A stretch of 64,000 nt of DNA from Saturnia japonica (GCA_033032175.1 CM065319.1:17457018-17521017), one strand, 5' to 3'; positions 38,194-51,566 are shown, counted from the stretch's first letter. The notes: generated by a model not told the origin, from the sequence alone. Numbers and translations: made by a program.

Positions 38194-39319
38194 CTGAAAC
38201 CAGATCACTTCATAAGTATGGACTAGAAATTTACCATCGTGATATGTACTAGGCTAACTTTATATAACCGTTATATTCAGACTGACCCATTTACCATGAA
38301 GTGCATGCAGCGCATTGATTTTACAAGGTATAAAAAACGCCCTCAAAAGGAAATATCTTGCCAGTGACAACAATGAAAAGGAAGTTATAAAATAATTTAA
38401 TTTTAACAGTAATTTAATAAAGAATTTACAACTGTCACAATATATGTATGCAATCTGATTCCTCCCGACATTGAAGTACTTGGAAGAAACAAACGATATT
38501 TGCATGTTTAACTTGATAAGAAAATGTTACCTCTGATTGGAAATACCGCAACATGAACTATTGTACCGTTCATTGAATCACGCCACATTTATGTGATGCC
38601 TACTCAAGCGTCTTACTCACTTCACTTGTTCAAATATTTGATAAATGATTGTGCGCTTGCCATAGTTTCTTAAACTATGAAGATACCCCAACTGCACTAT
38701 AGTCAATGCATTGGCAATTTTTAATCAACTAACAAGCGCATGACACGCCTGATGGTAAGCGGCTACCATATTCTACGTACGCTTCATCTCCTCCTTCCCT
38801 ATAGGAGCTCTAGTTCTGTACTGTGAAGGTATTTCACCAATCGGGTTGCCACAAGTAGAGACAAATCTCCAAAGAAACTCTGTGCATACCAATATTTGGA
38901 ATTATACATATTACAAGTTTATGCTTATGAATTATATTAAAAGTTAGTACCTCAAGTAACTAGAACTATGATAGGACTCGACCTGGAAATTAGTTGTTCT
39001 ACCGCTTTACCAAAAGAGCTCAGTGAAAAAAAAAAAAAAAGAAAAACACCTATCTAGGGTATACGTGAAATGAAATACATTATAATCTAAATGCAAAGTT
39101 TCATCTAAATGTGTTGCCGTTTCCGAAAAATTAATTACACTCACTTAAATATATAAACAAGAATTACTCACGTAATAGTATTTAGATAGATATTGTGGTT
39201 GTCTTTGTTATCTGATACTAATATATAATCGTTTTTTTCTACAGATAATGGATTCTATAAGTAAAGATGTGGTTTAAATAGTTCGTTAGATTAAAACATG
39301 AAGCAATAATATTAATTAC
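38194..39319 (-). other. intron between exons 6 and 5
   Basis: About 1.1 kb, AT-rich. It includes a decayed dispersed repeat at 38735-38900 ('cctgatggtaagcggctac') and a 15-base A run near 39030. No exon is seen. Confidence 0.6.
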
Positions 39320-40367
39320 CTTGGTAATTGCTGCTGGTGTTCCGTAAGGCTTTAATGCCAAACAATGGTTTTCCATCAGAGTCCAGCGGTCCAGGGCCGT
39401 AGCTCGACGTGATCGCATCCAAAGGTTTCGAAATTACTTTCGAAGGACTTGCAGCTCGGTATTTGGGTTTCTCGGGCTCTATCTTTTTCAAACTAAGCGT
39501 GCGTGTCTCTGATGTGGTCTTTTTTAAGTTTCTGTTTGTTATCCATGACGGTTTCTCTTCCTGAATTACTTTGGGTTGGATCTTTTTATCGACATCATAG
39601 ATAGTTTTGATCGTTGTCTCTGTTTGGATTGTGTCAGATTTTCGCCGGTGTTGTTCAGGGCTTGGTGATCGATCCTGTCCCACTTGACTTACTTTTCGTT
39701 CAGGACTCTGTTTCTTTTTGGGAGAAGGTGATCTCTTTCCATTCAGTTCTAAGGTTTCTATGACATCTCTGGATGAAGTTCTCTCCGTGAAGGATTTAGA
39801 AGTGGAGTGTTGTTCGACTGTTATGTGTTCTTCGATTTGTTTAGAGGACTTATGGATATCAGATTTCTTGATCTCAGCAGTTTTAAGTTTAGATGTTTCG
39901 TTTAACCCGACCTTTTTCATATACGCGGATGCGTACTCGTTGAAACGATTTGACTTAGGTTTTGTAGTTGTTTTTGTAGGTGATTGCGGACGAGCCTTCT
40001 TTTCTAGATTAGATTGATGAATAGAAGAACTCTTAACAGTCGTTTTTGTGACCAGTTTTTCTAGGCTCTCGTGTTGTTGAATACGTGGTTTTTCAACTGT
40101 TTCTTTGCTGTGACCGTTAGTGATTAAAACTTCTTTCGGTTGACTAACTGCCTTGTTTGGGGTAGATTTACGGTCAGGAGATAAGGTTTTCTTCGGAGAT
40201 TTAGGAGATCGTTCAGGAGATTTCGAAGAATCTGAAGATTTACTTTTCGGTACACTTAGTGTTGTTTTAGTCGTTTTAGTAAAAGTATTGCTTTCATCTC
40301 CTTTTCTGGCCACTCTTATCTGGGCTCGGATGCGTCGTCTCTGCTCGTAGCCCGTGACCTTTTCCAA
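39320..40367 (-). CDS. smoothelin-like protein, coding exon 5 (second half of smoothelin repeat 2)
   Basis: The 1,048-bp exon is separated from exon 4 by a 79-bp intron. It opens with LEKVTGYEQRRRIRAQIRVA, the second half of smoothelin repeat 2, joined in phase 0 to '...LLEQM' of exon 4. About 250 residues of Ser/Lys/Thr-rich sequence follow, with SPERSPKSPKK and SPERKVS-type motifs. The end is more conserved-looking: 'SSYGPGPLDSDGKPLFGIKA'. The donor GTAATT leaves phase 1, which fits exon 6. The ordered ends and the disordered middle suggest a linker between two conserved blocks. Confidence 0.85.
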
Positions 40368-40446
40368 CTGAAAATTAGTAAATAAATAAGTATGTTGTTG
40401 AAATAGATATTACAACGATAATAATGCATATATGGCATTTACCAAC

Positions 40447-43400
40447 CATTTGTTCCAAGAGATCCAGATCAAAGATGTCTTCGATGCAGGGATGCTCGAC
40501 GCTACGTCGCCTTTCACCTGTCGGAGTCCCTCTGTCGATGCTCGTCCTCCGTAGCTCCACTCCAAACTTACCACTGCCACGTCGAGTGCTAACTTCAGTT
40601 TCTTCGAGGACTTTCTCTTCCTTAATCTGACTAGTTTTCGTCGGGCGCAAGTAGCCGGGTACTTTATCCGTTTTATCGGTCTCAGGCCGATGTCGTGGAG
40701 TGTCAGACCCTGGCACACTTGCATGTTTTATTACAACAGTCTTACTAGTTGATGTTTCAACGGTGTGCCGCGTCGGAGACTTAGATCGCGGCCTTTCAGG
40801 AGATTGAACTATACAGCGACTGGGGCTGCTGCGATGTTTACTATCATGCGGTCGATTAGTTGTTATGATTGATGGGAGTTCCTGATGTTCTAGAGGTGTA
40901 GAATCGACTTCAGTGTCCAAATAAGTTATGTTAGAAGAGGAATCTTCTACATTAGGATGAGAAACGGTAAGTGTGTCCGTCTTAGGTAAATTTTTAACAC
41001 CTATTTCTGTTAACTTGGCAGCCGGTTTAGGAGTTTTTTCCGTCTTCTGAGTAGTAGTTGCAATGTTCTCGAACAAAGCTTTGGCTTTTTTAACAGCCTC
41101 GCTACTGCGTAGCGTTGTTATCTTGACAGGAGGTGCACGGTCTGTTGCTTTTAGTTTAGTACTGTTGTACTCTTTACCTCTAGGGTGTGGTGGTGTTGTT
41201 GCCTTGGTATTTAATCGTGGATGTTCTTCACAATTATCAGGAGAACGTCTACCAACTCGATCTATGTTTTCAGTTATGATTTTTTCAGTGTATTCAGTTG
41301 TTTCCGTAGTTTCGTCATCATAATCTCCGACAATTTGCCTCATTATTTTATCGTGTTGCTCTTTAATTTTTTTGTCTTTCTCGTCAACTTCATGCGTGTC
41401 GGTGAAAAATTGTTCAGCTGTTTTAACAAACTTATTCACCTTATCAGATACGCTAAGTAAACAGTCGTCACTTTTTAATGATTCATCGACATTACTTAAG
41501 TCAGGTCGTTCCATTTTCTGCGCAGGTTTTGTTTTAGTTATTTTAATATTTTCCGCTGTTTCTACGAATAAATGAGCTTTGTCACTGACGCTCAACTTAG
41601 TGTAGTCGTCTTGGTAAATAGTGTGTTTATCATATTCGTCGACGATTCTGCCTGAAGGACTTTTACTGTCTCTAGTATCGTGAGGCCCTTTCGCAAATTT
41701 ATTAACTTTTTGAGACACAGATAGTAAGCATTCATCAGATTTCAAATTCTGATCGATGAAGTCAGAGTGACTTTTTATTTCGGTATCCCTAAATATTGCA
41801 GTCGTATCTTTTGGTTTAGTTACAATATCAGTTCTGTTTCTAAACTTGGAAACTTTATCGTGTACACTAAGAAGACTGTCGTCTTGTTCAGAAATTTCTT
41901 TTACGTTAGTTCTCTTAACAAACAGTTCATCATCCTCACATATTTCAACGATATCATCGACTAAAGACTCCGTCTCGTGAATAGTGTTGTAAGATCGTTT
42001 GCGCAACTCATCATCTGGTTCGCTCACTTGATCAGGGAACCTCGGTGTACCAACGTCATCTGAGAAGTTAACTGGTGTTGGACAGATGCGATCTGGAGAA
42101 TTTTCACGTGATGATTTTGACTGTTGAACATCTATGATGATGTCATCCTCATCAGTTGAGGTATTTAGAGATGTTGCTGACTTTGGTTTGCTTGGGAATT
42201 TTGGTTGAGCTTCTTTATTTGATTTAGGAGATTTAGGTGTTTTTGAAGGGGATAAATCATTTACTTGAATTTCTGGTTTTGACTTCATGCGTTGTGGTGA
42301 TGTTTTCTTAGACTTCAAAGTAGTGTCACTGGTAGTACCAGTAACTTTTGTGTCACTATCTTTTTTAGGATAGTCTTTAATGCCTTTAGGAGTTGGTACC
42401 CGCTTCGATTCTGATTCAGGCTTAGTCGTAGGTGACATAAATTTACTTGCTGTTGCTTTCACTGTGGTTTTGGTTATATTCTGTTTTGCAGTGCCTATAG
42501 CTTTTTTCACGTCCATGGTTATAGCTTTCTCAATTTTTGTTGTTGTTATTGTTGCCGGTGTAGGCTTTCGGGTCATGTAAACTGGTGTTTGCTCTTTAGG
42601 CTTTGCACTGCCAATTTTGGATACCTGCGGTGACTGTGGACGTTCACCAAATGGCTTCTTAGGAGATATACTCCTCGATTTAGTTGGAGATTCTGGGTTC
42701 TTATCTATTTTTGTAGAACTCTGAATACCTGGTTTTTTAATTGGAGAAACTGTACGTGCTTTGCTTGTAACTTTTGGCTCTTTAAGTTTATCATCTTTAG
42801 GCTTAGAATGCGAGGTGTGGAGTATTATCAATTCTTCAGTGGTTTTATTTATTTCATTAGATATAAGTTCTTCTGTCTCTGTATTTTTGATATCAAGATC
42901 ATGTAAGCTAGTTGTTGTTTTAGTAGGACTCTTTCCAGGACTAGGCGACCTAACTTTTGGCTCTGGTGACAATTTCCTCAATGATTTTTGAACTCTATGT
43001 AGAACTTCCTGCTCTCTTTCGGATATAATGAAATCAGTGCTGTCTTCTGTCACTCTAATATTTTTTTTAATTGGAGAAGGAGTACGAAGTTGTCTGGGTT
43101 CTTCTACTTTATTAAGTTGTTCAGTATTTTTTGGTATTTCAGCCGCATACCTCATTGGTGATAAACTTGATTTTGTTGACGGATATTGGTCTTCTTTTTC
43201 TGATGTGACGTATTCCTCAATATTTTCTTCTGAAGCAGTATCACATTGAGATATGACAGATGTAGTTGACTGCTCTTCAGTTTTACTCGCGGTGAAAATC
43301 TTTGTGTGTTTATCCCCTAAAGCTGGTTTCTTTACTGGACTATCTCTTGTGACAGAGGGTTGCTGAAGTCCTGGTTGTTTACAGTAGAAACTCCTTTAGG

Positions 43401-46400
43401 ATTTAACTTCGATGGTGATATAGTTCTAGTGTGCCCTGGAATATGCTTGGAGAATGTATCTTTTGAGATTTTGGACGTTGGCGATGAAACCAGTCTAGAT
43501 GGATGTTTTTTTTCAATTGTTTTTGAAGTAAAAGTATCTTCTTCGTCTGTGAGTTTAGTCTTTGTAAATATAATAGAATTCTTGTTATCTTCGTTCTTAG
43601 GCTCCCCTTTCCCTGGTTTGCGTTCTGGTGCTTCGTTGTCTCGAGAATGATTTTTTGCCGAATATTTAGGTTTTGTAGGAGATGCAGACCTAGGGTGTTC
43701 GGTGGTTATTTTAGGAGAACCGTTGGATTCTGTAGTTTTACGAGTTGTTTTAACATTTTCTGCAAAATTATCTGTTTCTATAGACGTGTCATATTTAGAT
43801 GTAACGGATGTAGTAGTTCTCATATATCCCGGTACTTTATCAGACCTAGATGGAGACGTGTTATGAGGATGTTTATCTCCTGGTTTCTTTTTTGGTGTCT
43901 CTTCATGTGGAACTCTAAGTTCTTCATGTATAGGTTTTCTTTCAGGACTTGCACTGTTTCTTGAAGAAGATTTATTTTCAGGTTGACTTAAAGTGTAGGG
44001 CGAATTTTCTCTCGGATATTGAGATCCAGATTTTGGAAGTTCTTTAGACTTACGAGTTGGAGAATGCGAAGTTGTTTGTTTCTTATTAATAGTTTTAGTT
44101 GAAATATTCTCCTCTATCATGGATGTAGTGTCGTACTTAGATAAAGTAGTTTCTTTTCTTGTTGGTGATGTTTCTTTTAGCTGGCTATTATCAGGTTTTT
44201 TCGTAGGAATGTCTTTATAACCTTGTTTTCTTTCAGGACTAATGATATCTCTTTCCGGAGATCTTTCATTGGGATATAAATATGTCCTTGAGGGTGAAGG
44301 GGTTCGATGATGGTCAGATTCAATATTCTGTCTGGTCGGAGATTCAGTAAGTCTTGGTTTCTTCTCTGTAGTTTTGGATTTCAGGGTTTCTTTTACAGTA
44401 TCATTTTTAGAGGTAAATGTTGTTGTAGTCGTCATGTAACCAGGACTTTCGTCAGATCTTGTAGTAAATACGTCTTCAGGGTATCTATCTCTAGGTTCCT
44501 TTGTCGATGTAAGTTGTATTGGCGAGGCTAACTGATACACTGGTTTTCTTTCTGAACTTTTTGTAGAACCATCTTCTGAATATCTCGGTTTTGAAGGTGG
44601 ATCTGTCCTGGGACATTCAGAAATAATTTTAGGGTGCTCATTAACGTGACGAGTGGGAGAATCATCGTTATTCGGGTGTTTTTTAATTACGGATTTGGCA
44701 GTTATAGTTTCCTCTATATCTTTCGCAGATAAATGAGTGTCATGCTGAGTTGTGACAGCAGTTGTAGTCTTTATATAGCTCGGAATCTTTCCCATTGGAG
44801 AAGATTTATTAGGGACCTCATTTTCAGGTATTTGCATTTGATCTTCGCGATTTGTTAGCGATGGCGTTGATGTTTTGGTTTCCTTTCTGGACTAAGACTA
44901 TCTCTAGAAGGAGTACTATCTTTAGTATATACAGGTATTGATGGAGATGTGATACTAGGATATTCAGGTGTAGATTTAGTTTGGTCTTTATGTTGAATTG
45001 GTGATACCGAAGGCCTTGAACATTTTTTATCAACTGATTGAGACGATAATATTTTATCTGTATCTTCTACGCTATGAAACTTAGTTGAGAATGCTGTTGT
45101 GGTTTTCGTGTGTTTAGATGTTTTATCATTTCTCGAAGGAGATGTATCTTTAAGTTTACTATTTACACCTGGTTTTTTAGACGAAGAATCCTGAGTTGGT
45201 GTGGATGGTCGACAATACCCTGGTTTTCTTTCCGGGCTTAATCTATCTCTCGCCGATAAGTTATCTTTGGGATATGAAGTGTTTTCAGTACAATCAATCT
45301 GGCGTGTTGGAGAACTGGATATCCGTGTTGAGGAGTGTTTCTCTTCAGTAGATTTTAATAAAGTTGTTTTTTCAAATTCTTCAGTAGAAGAAACTGTGTC
45401 GTATTTTGCAGATATAGCAGTTGTAGTTTTCATGTATCCTGGAGTTTTGCGAGGACTAGTAGGAGAAGATTCCCTAGGATGCCTGTCAGTAGAAGTTTGT
45501 ATTGGAAACTCTTCAGATGGTAATGACGACTGCTTTTTATCAGTTTGTTCGGATCTGCCGTCATTGATTTTTTTAGGACTTGATGGAGATACATTTCTTG
45601 GCTTATCTACCTCTGGATTAATCCCTGTTGGTGAATCTGATAGTCTTTTTGGATATGTCTCTATTACGGTTTTCGTTGCAGTTATCTTATTAATATCTGC
45701 TGTAGTAGATGTATCATGTTTAGTTATTGATACATCTTTTGTTCTTGTGTATCATGAGATTTATCAGATTTGTTTGGAGATGGTTCCCGAAGAGTTTTGT
45801 GTTCAGGGCTTTTTGATGCAATATCTTTTGTAGGTGACAAAGATTGTACACGTCTCGGTTTCCTTTCTGGGCTTTGATCATCTGGATGCCTATCCTGTTT
45901 CGATACTATACTATCCCTTGGTTCTTCATCGTGTGCAGTTCTACGGCTGGGAGACTGTGAAGACTTTCTAGGAAACCGTTTTTCTTCTTTTGATATAGTC
46001 GTCTTCTTATCTCTTTCGTAAGTATCATATTTTGACGTCACCTTGTCGGTAGTTCTCATATAGTCTAAGTGTAATTCAGAATTATCTGGTGATGAAGTTT
46101 GTTCATACGAATTATCATGTTTCTTAATTGGAATGACATTGGAAGGAGTCTGCTTCGTAGGTGAGATATCTCTCTTTGAAGTGTCTCCTTTGGGAACATG
46201 TGTAGTTGGAGAAATCGATCGTGTCTCATCATGTTCAGTTTTTGGAGACTGGCGAGTGGGTGATTCAGTGGACTTAGTTGAAGAGTTCTTTTCTTCTGTT
46301 GTAGTGATAGCTTCCTGAACATCTTCAATAGATGATGTGGTGTACTTAGAAGTTACAGTTATTGTTTTCGTAGAGCCAGGTTTTCGTTCAGGACTAAGAC

Positions 46401-49400
46401 TAGGTCTTGAGGAGAAAGATTCTCTAGGACTTTTTTCAGTGGGTTTGTTAGTATCTTGTTTTGTAGGCAAAACTTGTTCAGAAATATGTTTCATATCTAG
46501 ACTGCAGCTATCTCTCGAAGGCGAATCGCGTTTCTGACGGTTGTATGAAATTAGATCATTTTGCGTATCTCTTGTTATTTTAGACTTTGAGATTTCATAT
46601 GTTTTTTCAGAATGTTTATCAGGATGACTATATATATCTGATGGTTTCTCTTCAAACAGCCTACGTTCGGCTTCTCTTTCAGGGTTTTCTTTCAAGTTCT
46701 TCTCTCCTAGGTTATAGTTATCAATTGATTTAGATGAAGTAATTATATCTTGAAGTTTAGTTGGGGAGCTATTTCTTGGAATTTTAGGTTTTCCATCATG
46801 TAGAACATCCTGGTGGCTAGTCGTATTATTAGTATTATCTTTTTCATGAGTAATAAAATTTGATACTTCTATAGTACTATTTTTCAATACACGTTCCTTA
46901 AACAGTGAGCTGTCTTTTGGAACTGAACTTTCACAGGGAGAACGCATATCTTTCTGTGGCTCATGTTTATGGGTTGTTTGTTTTGTAACATTTTCCTTTA
47001 TATCGATCATACCGAGAATCTTTTTGCAGCGATCCTCATAAGTCTCACGTCTTTCTAATAGAGGCTTTGGTTTAGATACTTCTTCCTGCCCTTCTGGTTC
47101 AAGTCGATCTTTCTTTACAACTGTATGTTGTATGTAATCCTGATTATCATCTGGGGATATAGGAAAACTAGATGGAGGTTTCTCTGTGGGTGATGGCTGA
47201 TAAGATTCTAAAGGCTTTTTAAGAGAACTCTTTCTTGGAAGACTGTCTTTAGGTGAAGCAGTGCCTTTCTCAGGCGATGGAGACCGGCAAGGTACTTTAG
47301 AGGGCGAAGGTGTACCGTGCACAATGAGCTTGTTAGGTCTCTCGTGTATTTTACGTATTTCTGTTGTTGTCGGTTCAGTACAGTATTCCTGATCATCCAA
47401 ATCTGTTACCTCTGTTTTCTCTAGAGGAGGAGATCCAAAGTAGACAAACCCGCTCACAGATGTTGTGGGAGAACTTTGACCCGTCGAAGGTTCAGCTTCA
47501 GGTTTAGGTTTCCTAGTTGGGCTGGATGAAGGAGTAACAAGTTGTCTGGGATGATCTTTTTTGGACGTCCTTTTATTTATTTCATCAGTTGATCTTTCGA
47601 TTGCTAGAAAGTCGGTAGTGTGCTTATATTTATTATCTTTTATAGGTGATTTAGCAGGAGAAACGCTATCTCTGGGTGCCTTCTTTGTAGGCGACGCTGG
47701 ATGTTCAATCGATTCTCTTGTGATTTTTTCTCGGCGTGTTAAAGAATCGTAATTTATATCTTTACTTTCTGTTGTGGTTATTATAGTATCTTCTTCGATA
47801 AAAGAAGTTCTTTTATCATGTAGTTTGGGCTCGTCTTTCGGAAAATGTTTGTTATTTGAAGGTAATTTCGTACCATATTTTGTAGGAGATGGTTCTCTCT
47901 GAGGTGTATGATACTTTTTAGGAGAATCCTGGTCTTCAAGTGTGTAATCTTTACGCTCGTCATTTGATTGTTTCTTGTTATAATCTCCATACTTAGTAGG
48001 AGAAAGTTCTCTGTGTGGTTGAGATTTTGGTGAATCCTTGTCTTTAGGTGTGTGATTTTTGACTTCATCTTGTAGATGTTTCCTGTCATAAGTTCCATAC
48101 TTAATAGGAGAAGGTTCTCTATGTGCTTGAGATTTTGGTGAATCCTTGTCTTTAGTTATGGAATCTTTGACTTCGTCTTGTGGATGTTTCCTGTCATAAG
48201 TTCCATACTTAGTAGGAGAAGGTTCTCTATGTGGTTGAGATTTTGGTGAATCCTTGTCATTATTTATGGAATCTTTGACTTCGTCTTGTGGATGTTTCCT
48301 GTCATAAGTTCCATACTTAGTAGGAGAAGGTTCTCTATGTGGTTGAGATTTTGGTGAATCCTTGTCTTTAGTTGTGCGATCTTTGACTTCATCTTGTAGA
48401 TGTTTCCTGTCATAAGTTCCATACTTAGTAGGAGACGGTTCTCTATGTGCTTGAGATTTTGGTGAATCCTTGTCTTTAGTTGTGCGATCTTTGATTTCGT
48501 CTTGAGGATGTTTCTGTCATAAGTTCCATACTTAGTAGGAGATGGTTCTCTATATGGTTGAGGTTTTGGTGAATCCTTGTCTTTAGATATGCGGTCTTTG
48601 ATTTCATCTTGTGGATGTTTCCTGTTATAAGTACCATACTTAGTAGGAGATGGTTCTCTATGTGGTTGGGGTTTTGGTGAATCCTTATTTTTAGATGTGT
48701 GGTCTTTGATTTCGTCTTGTGGATGTTTCCTGCCATAAGTACCATACTTCGTAGGGGATGGTTCTCATGTGGTTGAGTTTTTGGTGAATCCTTATTTTTA
48801 AATGGGTGGTCTTTGATTTCCTGTTGTGGATTTTTCCTGTTATAAGTTCCATACTTAGTAGGAGAAGGTTCTCTATCATGATCAGGGTTCATTTCGTCTT
48901 TTGGTTTTAATGTATGTGTAGTTATGTCTTCGATAACACCATGTATTTTTTTTATTGTCGTTACAACATTTGTTGTATCAATCTTATCATCAATAATTGT
49001 GATTTTCTGTCCAGATTTGCCGAGAGGTTCTTTATCATGAGATATTTTATCATGATCGGGATCACTTCTGCAGGAACTTTTCTAACCGGTGAGGGGCTCT
49101 TTTTATTAGGTTGTGTACTATCAGGTATAGATTTACTACTTCTGTTAATATCTACCTTATCAATGTTTTCATATATTTTTGTTTCCTCATTAATAAACTT
49201 ATAATGATCTTCTTTAACCTTAGAAATTCTAGTGTGATCTTCAGGCCTGTGAGTGTCAAGAACTTCCGTAGGAGTTATGAAATCAGCTATCTTTGTCGGA
49301 CTCTTCAGGTTCTTAGATGGCTCACTGGAAGCAGTCGGTTTCATATAACCTGGTTTTTTATCGGGACTCGTGCTTTGCCTAGTTAGAATTTTGTCTGTAA

Positions 49401-51566
49401 GTGTTTTAGGTTGGTCGTCAGATGGGTTGTGTGCTGGCTTTCTGTCAGGACTAACGCTTGGTTTCCTTTTTGTGTCATCCGGATAGCAAAGACTTGGAGA
49501 TTTGGTTCTAGTAGTATCCCTTAAGGGACTCGAGCGACGGTGTATTGGTGTACGAGAACCAGCTTTTCTATCTGGACTTGGACTAGCTCTTGGGGACTCA
49601 TTTTGACGTCCAACTGGCTGTATATTTGAAACAAATCTTTGTGGCGATTTCGTGCGAGGATGTATTGAGTCATCAGGCTTCACGCTAGTCGGTTGGTGAC
49701 CGGGCTTTCGTTCGGGACTTTGCCGTAATCCAGCCGGAACTTCGGGTGTTCGAATGGAAGAGTCAGGGCGAGTATCAGTAGGCTTGTGAATAGGTTTTCT
49801 TTCAGGGCTAGCGCTGAATCTTTCAGTGTGGTCATGAGGCCGTTTATCTGGGCTAACACTAGGTCTTTGTCGACCCTGTAGCTTTCTGTCAGGGCTGTAG
49901 ACGGATCGAGTTGGGGAACGGCCAGTTGGTGGTCTACCATCAGAGCCAGTATGCTTTGTAGATTTGGTTTCAGTAACAGAATGTGTGGAGTGAGTGCTTG
50001 AATATCTATCAGTGACAGTACGAGACGGAGAATACCGATCAATCTTGTTAGGACTTGTACCACGGCTTGAAGGTTTTCTGGAAGTTTTATCCGGACTAAC
50101 GCTGCTTCTCAGCGAGGATGTGCTAGATTTAAAGGTTTTACTGCCAGGAGATGAAGCTCTAGTTGATGGCCGAGTCGTTGATGGTGTGTCTGAGCGAAGT
50201 GTGCTGGCCCAAGCTTGATGACTTGGACTCCAATCAGTACTGATCTTTTTTTGCGCATAGTCAGTTTGATAAGTTGTTTGATATTGATCAGTTGTCGTTT
50301 TTTTATCAATTATGTGTTCTTTAGTATCTCTTGTAATTACGTGAATTTTATCTTCAGTATTCCTGGTATCCTTTATGTCTCTTCGGTGTATATTCTTATC
50401 GTCTCGATTAATAGTTATCTCACGACGATCGACATCATCAAAACCTTCAGGATGATTTCTCAAAAGTCTGTCTTGTTCATAATTATCGGTGACTTTGTTT
50501 ATTTTAGTTACATATCGTACAGTTTGAGAATAATCGTCGTCACTCTTTGAATGATCGATTACTTGTCTATTAGTTTCATCTCGAATAGTTTTAAAATCTA
50601 CATCTTCGGATTCATTACGATCAATAATTTTTCTGTTAATTTTTTTGTATTGATTAACCTGATAGTCATCATCAATGTTGGAATTATCAATAATTTTTTT
50701 GCTCACTCTGCTGGTCTCATGACGAGACGTTGTCGAGTAGTTCTCATCGTTTGTTGAATCGATCACTTTTCTAGTGACATTAGTTTCATAATTCCTAACA
50801 CTCTGGGTTTCGGAAAAGTCGTCATTGACAATATGTTTTTTGAAATCATAGTTGTCTACGTTCCTTTGAGAGTCGACGATGTCCTTAATTGTGTTCTCAG
50901 TGTGGCGAATGGTCTTAGTACTTGCCGTTTGATCGGTCTTATGCGACGTACTGTATTTATTTTCATTTCTCGACTGCGAGTGATGTTCAGAGCGAGTACT
51001 TTGCACGGGAACACGGAACTCCCGGCGAGTACTGGTTACTCTAGTTCCGTCAGGTAGACGTCGTGTCTCAACAATAACTCTTGTATTATCATCAGGGTAT
51101 TCAACCTTCCTGGACATCAATTCACCGTGATCATCATTACTTCTAAGCGTCTGTTGATAGTCATCTCTAGTTAGTTGTTCATTTCTGTTAGTATCGGTAA
51201 TTCGTTGGTTATAGTCGTCGGTGTATGGCACTGTTTCGTTTCTCGTCGACACTTGCTGGTATTTAGAGGTCGAAGACGAGCTTGTCGTCGAGGAAAAGTG
51301 AGAACCGTCATCAGTTTTGCGCACCACTTGTTCATGAGCAGCGGTTTTCGAGGAACTCTCATTGCGCTTCAGACTAGAATTCTCATCCTGGTAGTCAGTC
51401 ACAGATTGAGTGTGATGGTCAACTGCTGCGAATTGTCCTTTCCCACCTTCCACGTCGTAACGGCCTTCGATGTTGGCATTCACCGACTTTACATGGGTGT
51501 GGCCGTCGTCTGTAGTCCTGTCTTCTGATTCCACATTCCATCCAGCATTCGAGAGTTCTTTTAGAT
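40447..51566 (-). CDS. smoothelin-like protein, giant coding exon 4 (low-complexity, repeat-built)
   Basis: This is one exon of about 11.1 kb (about 3,700 codons), from a tttccag acceptor at 51567-51568 to a GTTGGT donor at 40446. The product is Ser/Thr/Pro/Lys/Asp rich, without membrane segments, and almost certainly disordered. Layers in protein order: a DxW/GRYD-rich start; a 22-24-residue KxIDxSxxDDDY repeat (50490-50790); a serine-rich stretch with many SPDRKP/SPERKP motifs (49400-50100); a 36-residue tandem array (47870-48895); longer units with SPERKPG and YMKTTT...KYDT (43400-46450); a D-LLSVSDKVxKF repeat (41400-41890); and at the end the first half of smoothelin repeat 2 (IFDLDLLEQM). 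Six apparent one-base losses, near 49066, 48766, 48514, 45753, 44870 and 43380, break the frame. All shift it the same way and sum to zero, so I read them as consensus errors. SP/TP sites are very dense, suggesting regulation by proline-directed kinases (inference). Confidence 0.85.
47870..48895 (-). repeat. 108-bp (36-codon) tandem array inside exon 4
   Basis: Unit starts, judged by 'ccatacttag' on the plus strand, are at 47987, 48095, 48203, 48311, 48419, 48526, 48634, 48742 and 48849: exactly 108 bp apart except two of 107 bp where one base is missing. A more diverged unit lies at 47873. Each unit codes 'TKYGTYDRKHPQDEVKD', a short variable part, then 'KDKDSPKSQPHREPSP'. Neighbouring units are nearly identical at the DNA level, so the array expanded or homogenised recently. 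Confidence 0.92.

Noticed and set aside
47870..48895. CRISPR array (regular 108-bp spacing)
   Set aside because: Units are continuous, in frame and coding, without spacers, in a eukaryotic exon.
40375..51566. Pseudogene because of six frameshifts
   Set aside because: All shifts go the same way, no in-frame stop lies in the combined frame, and all splice sites around it are intact.
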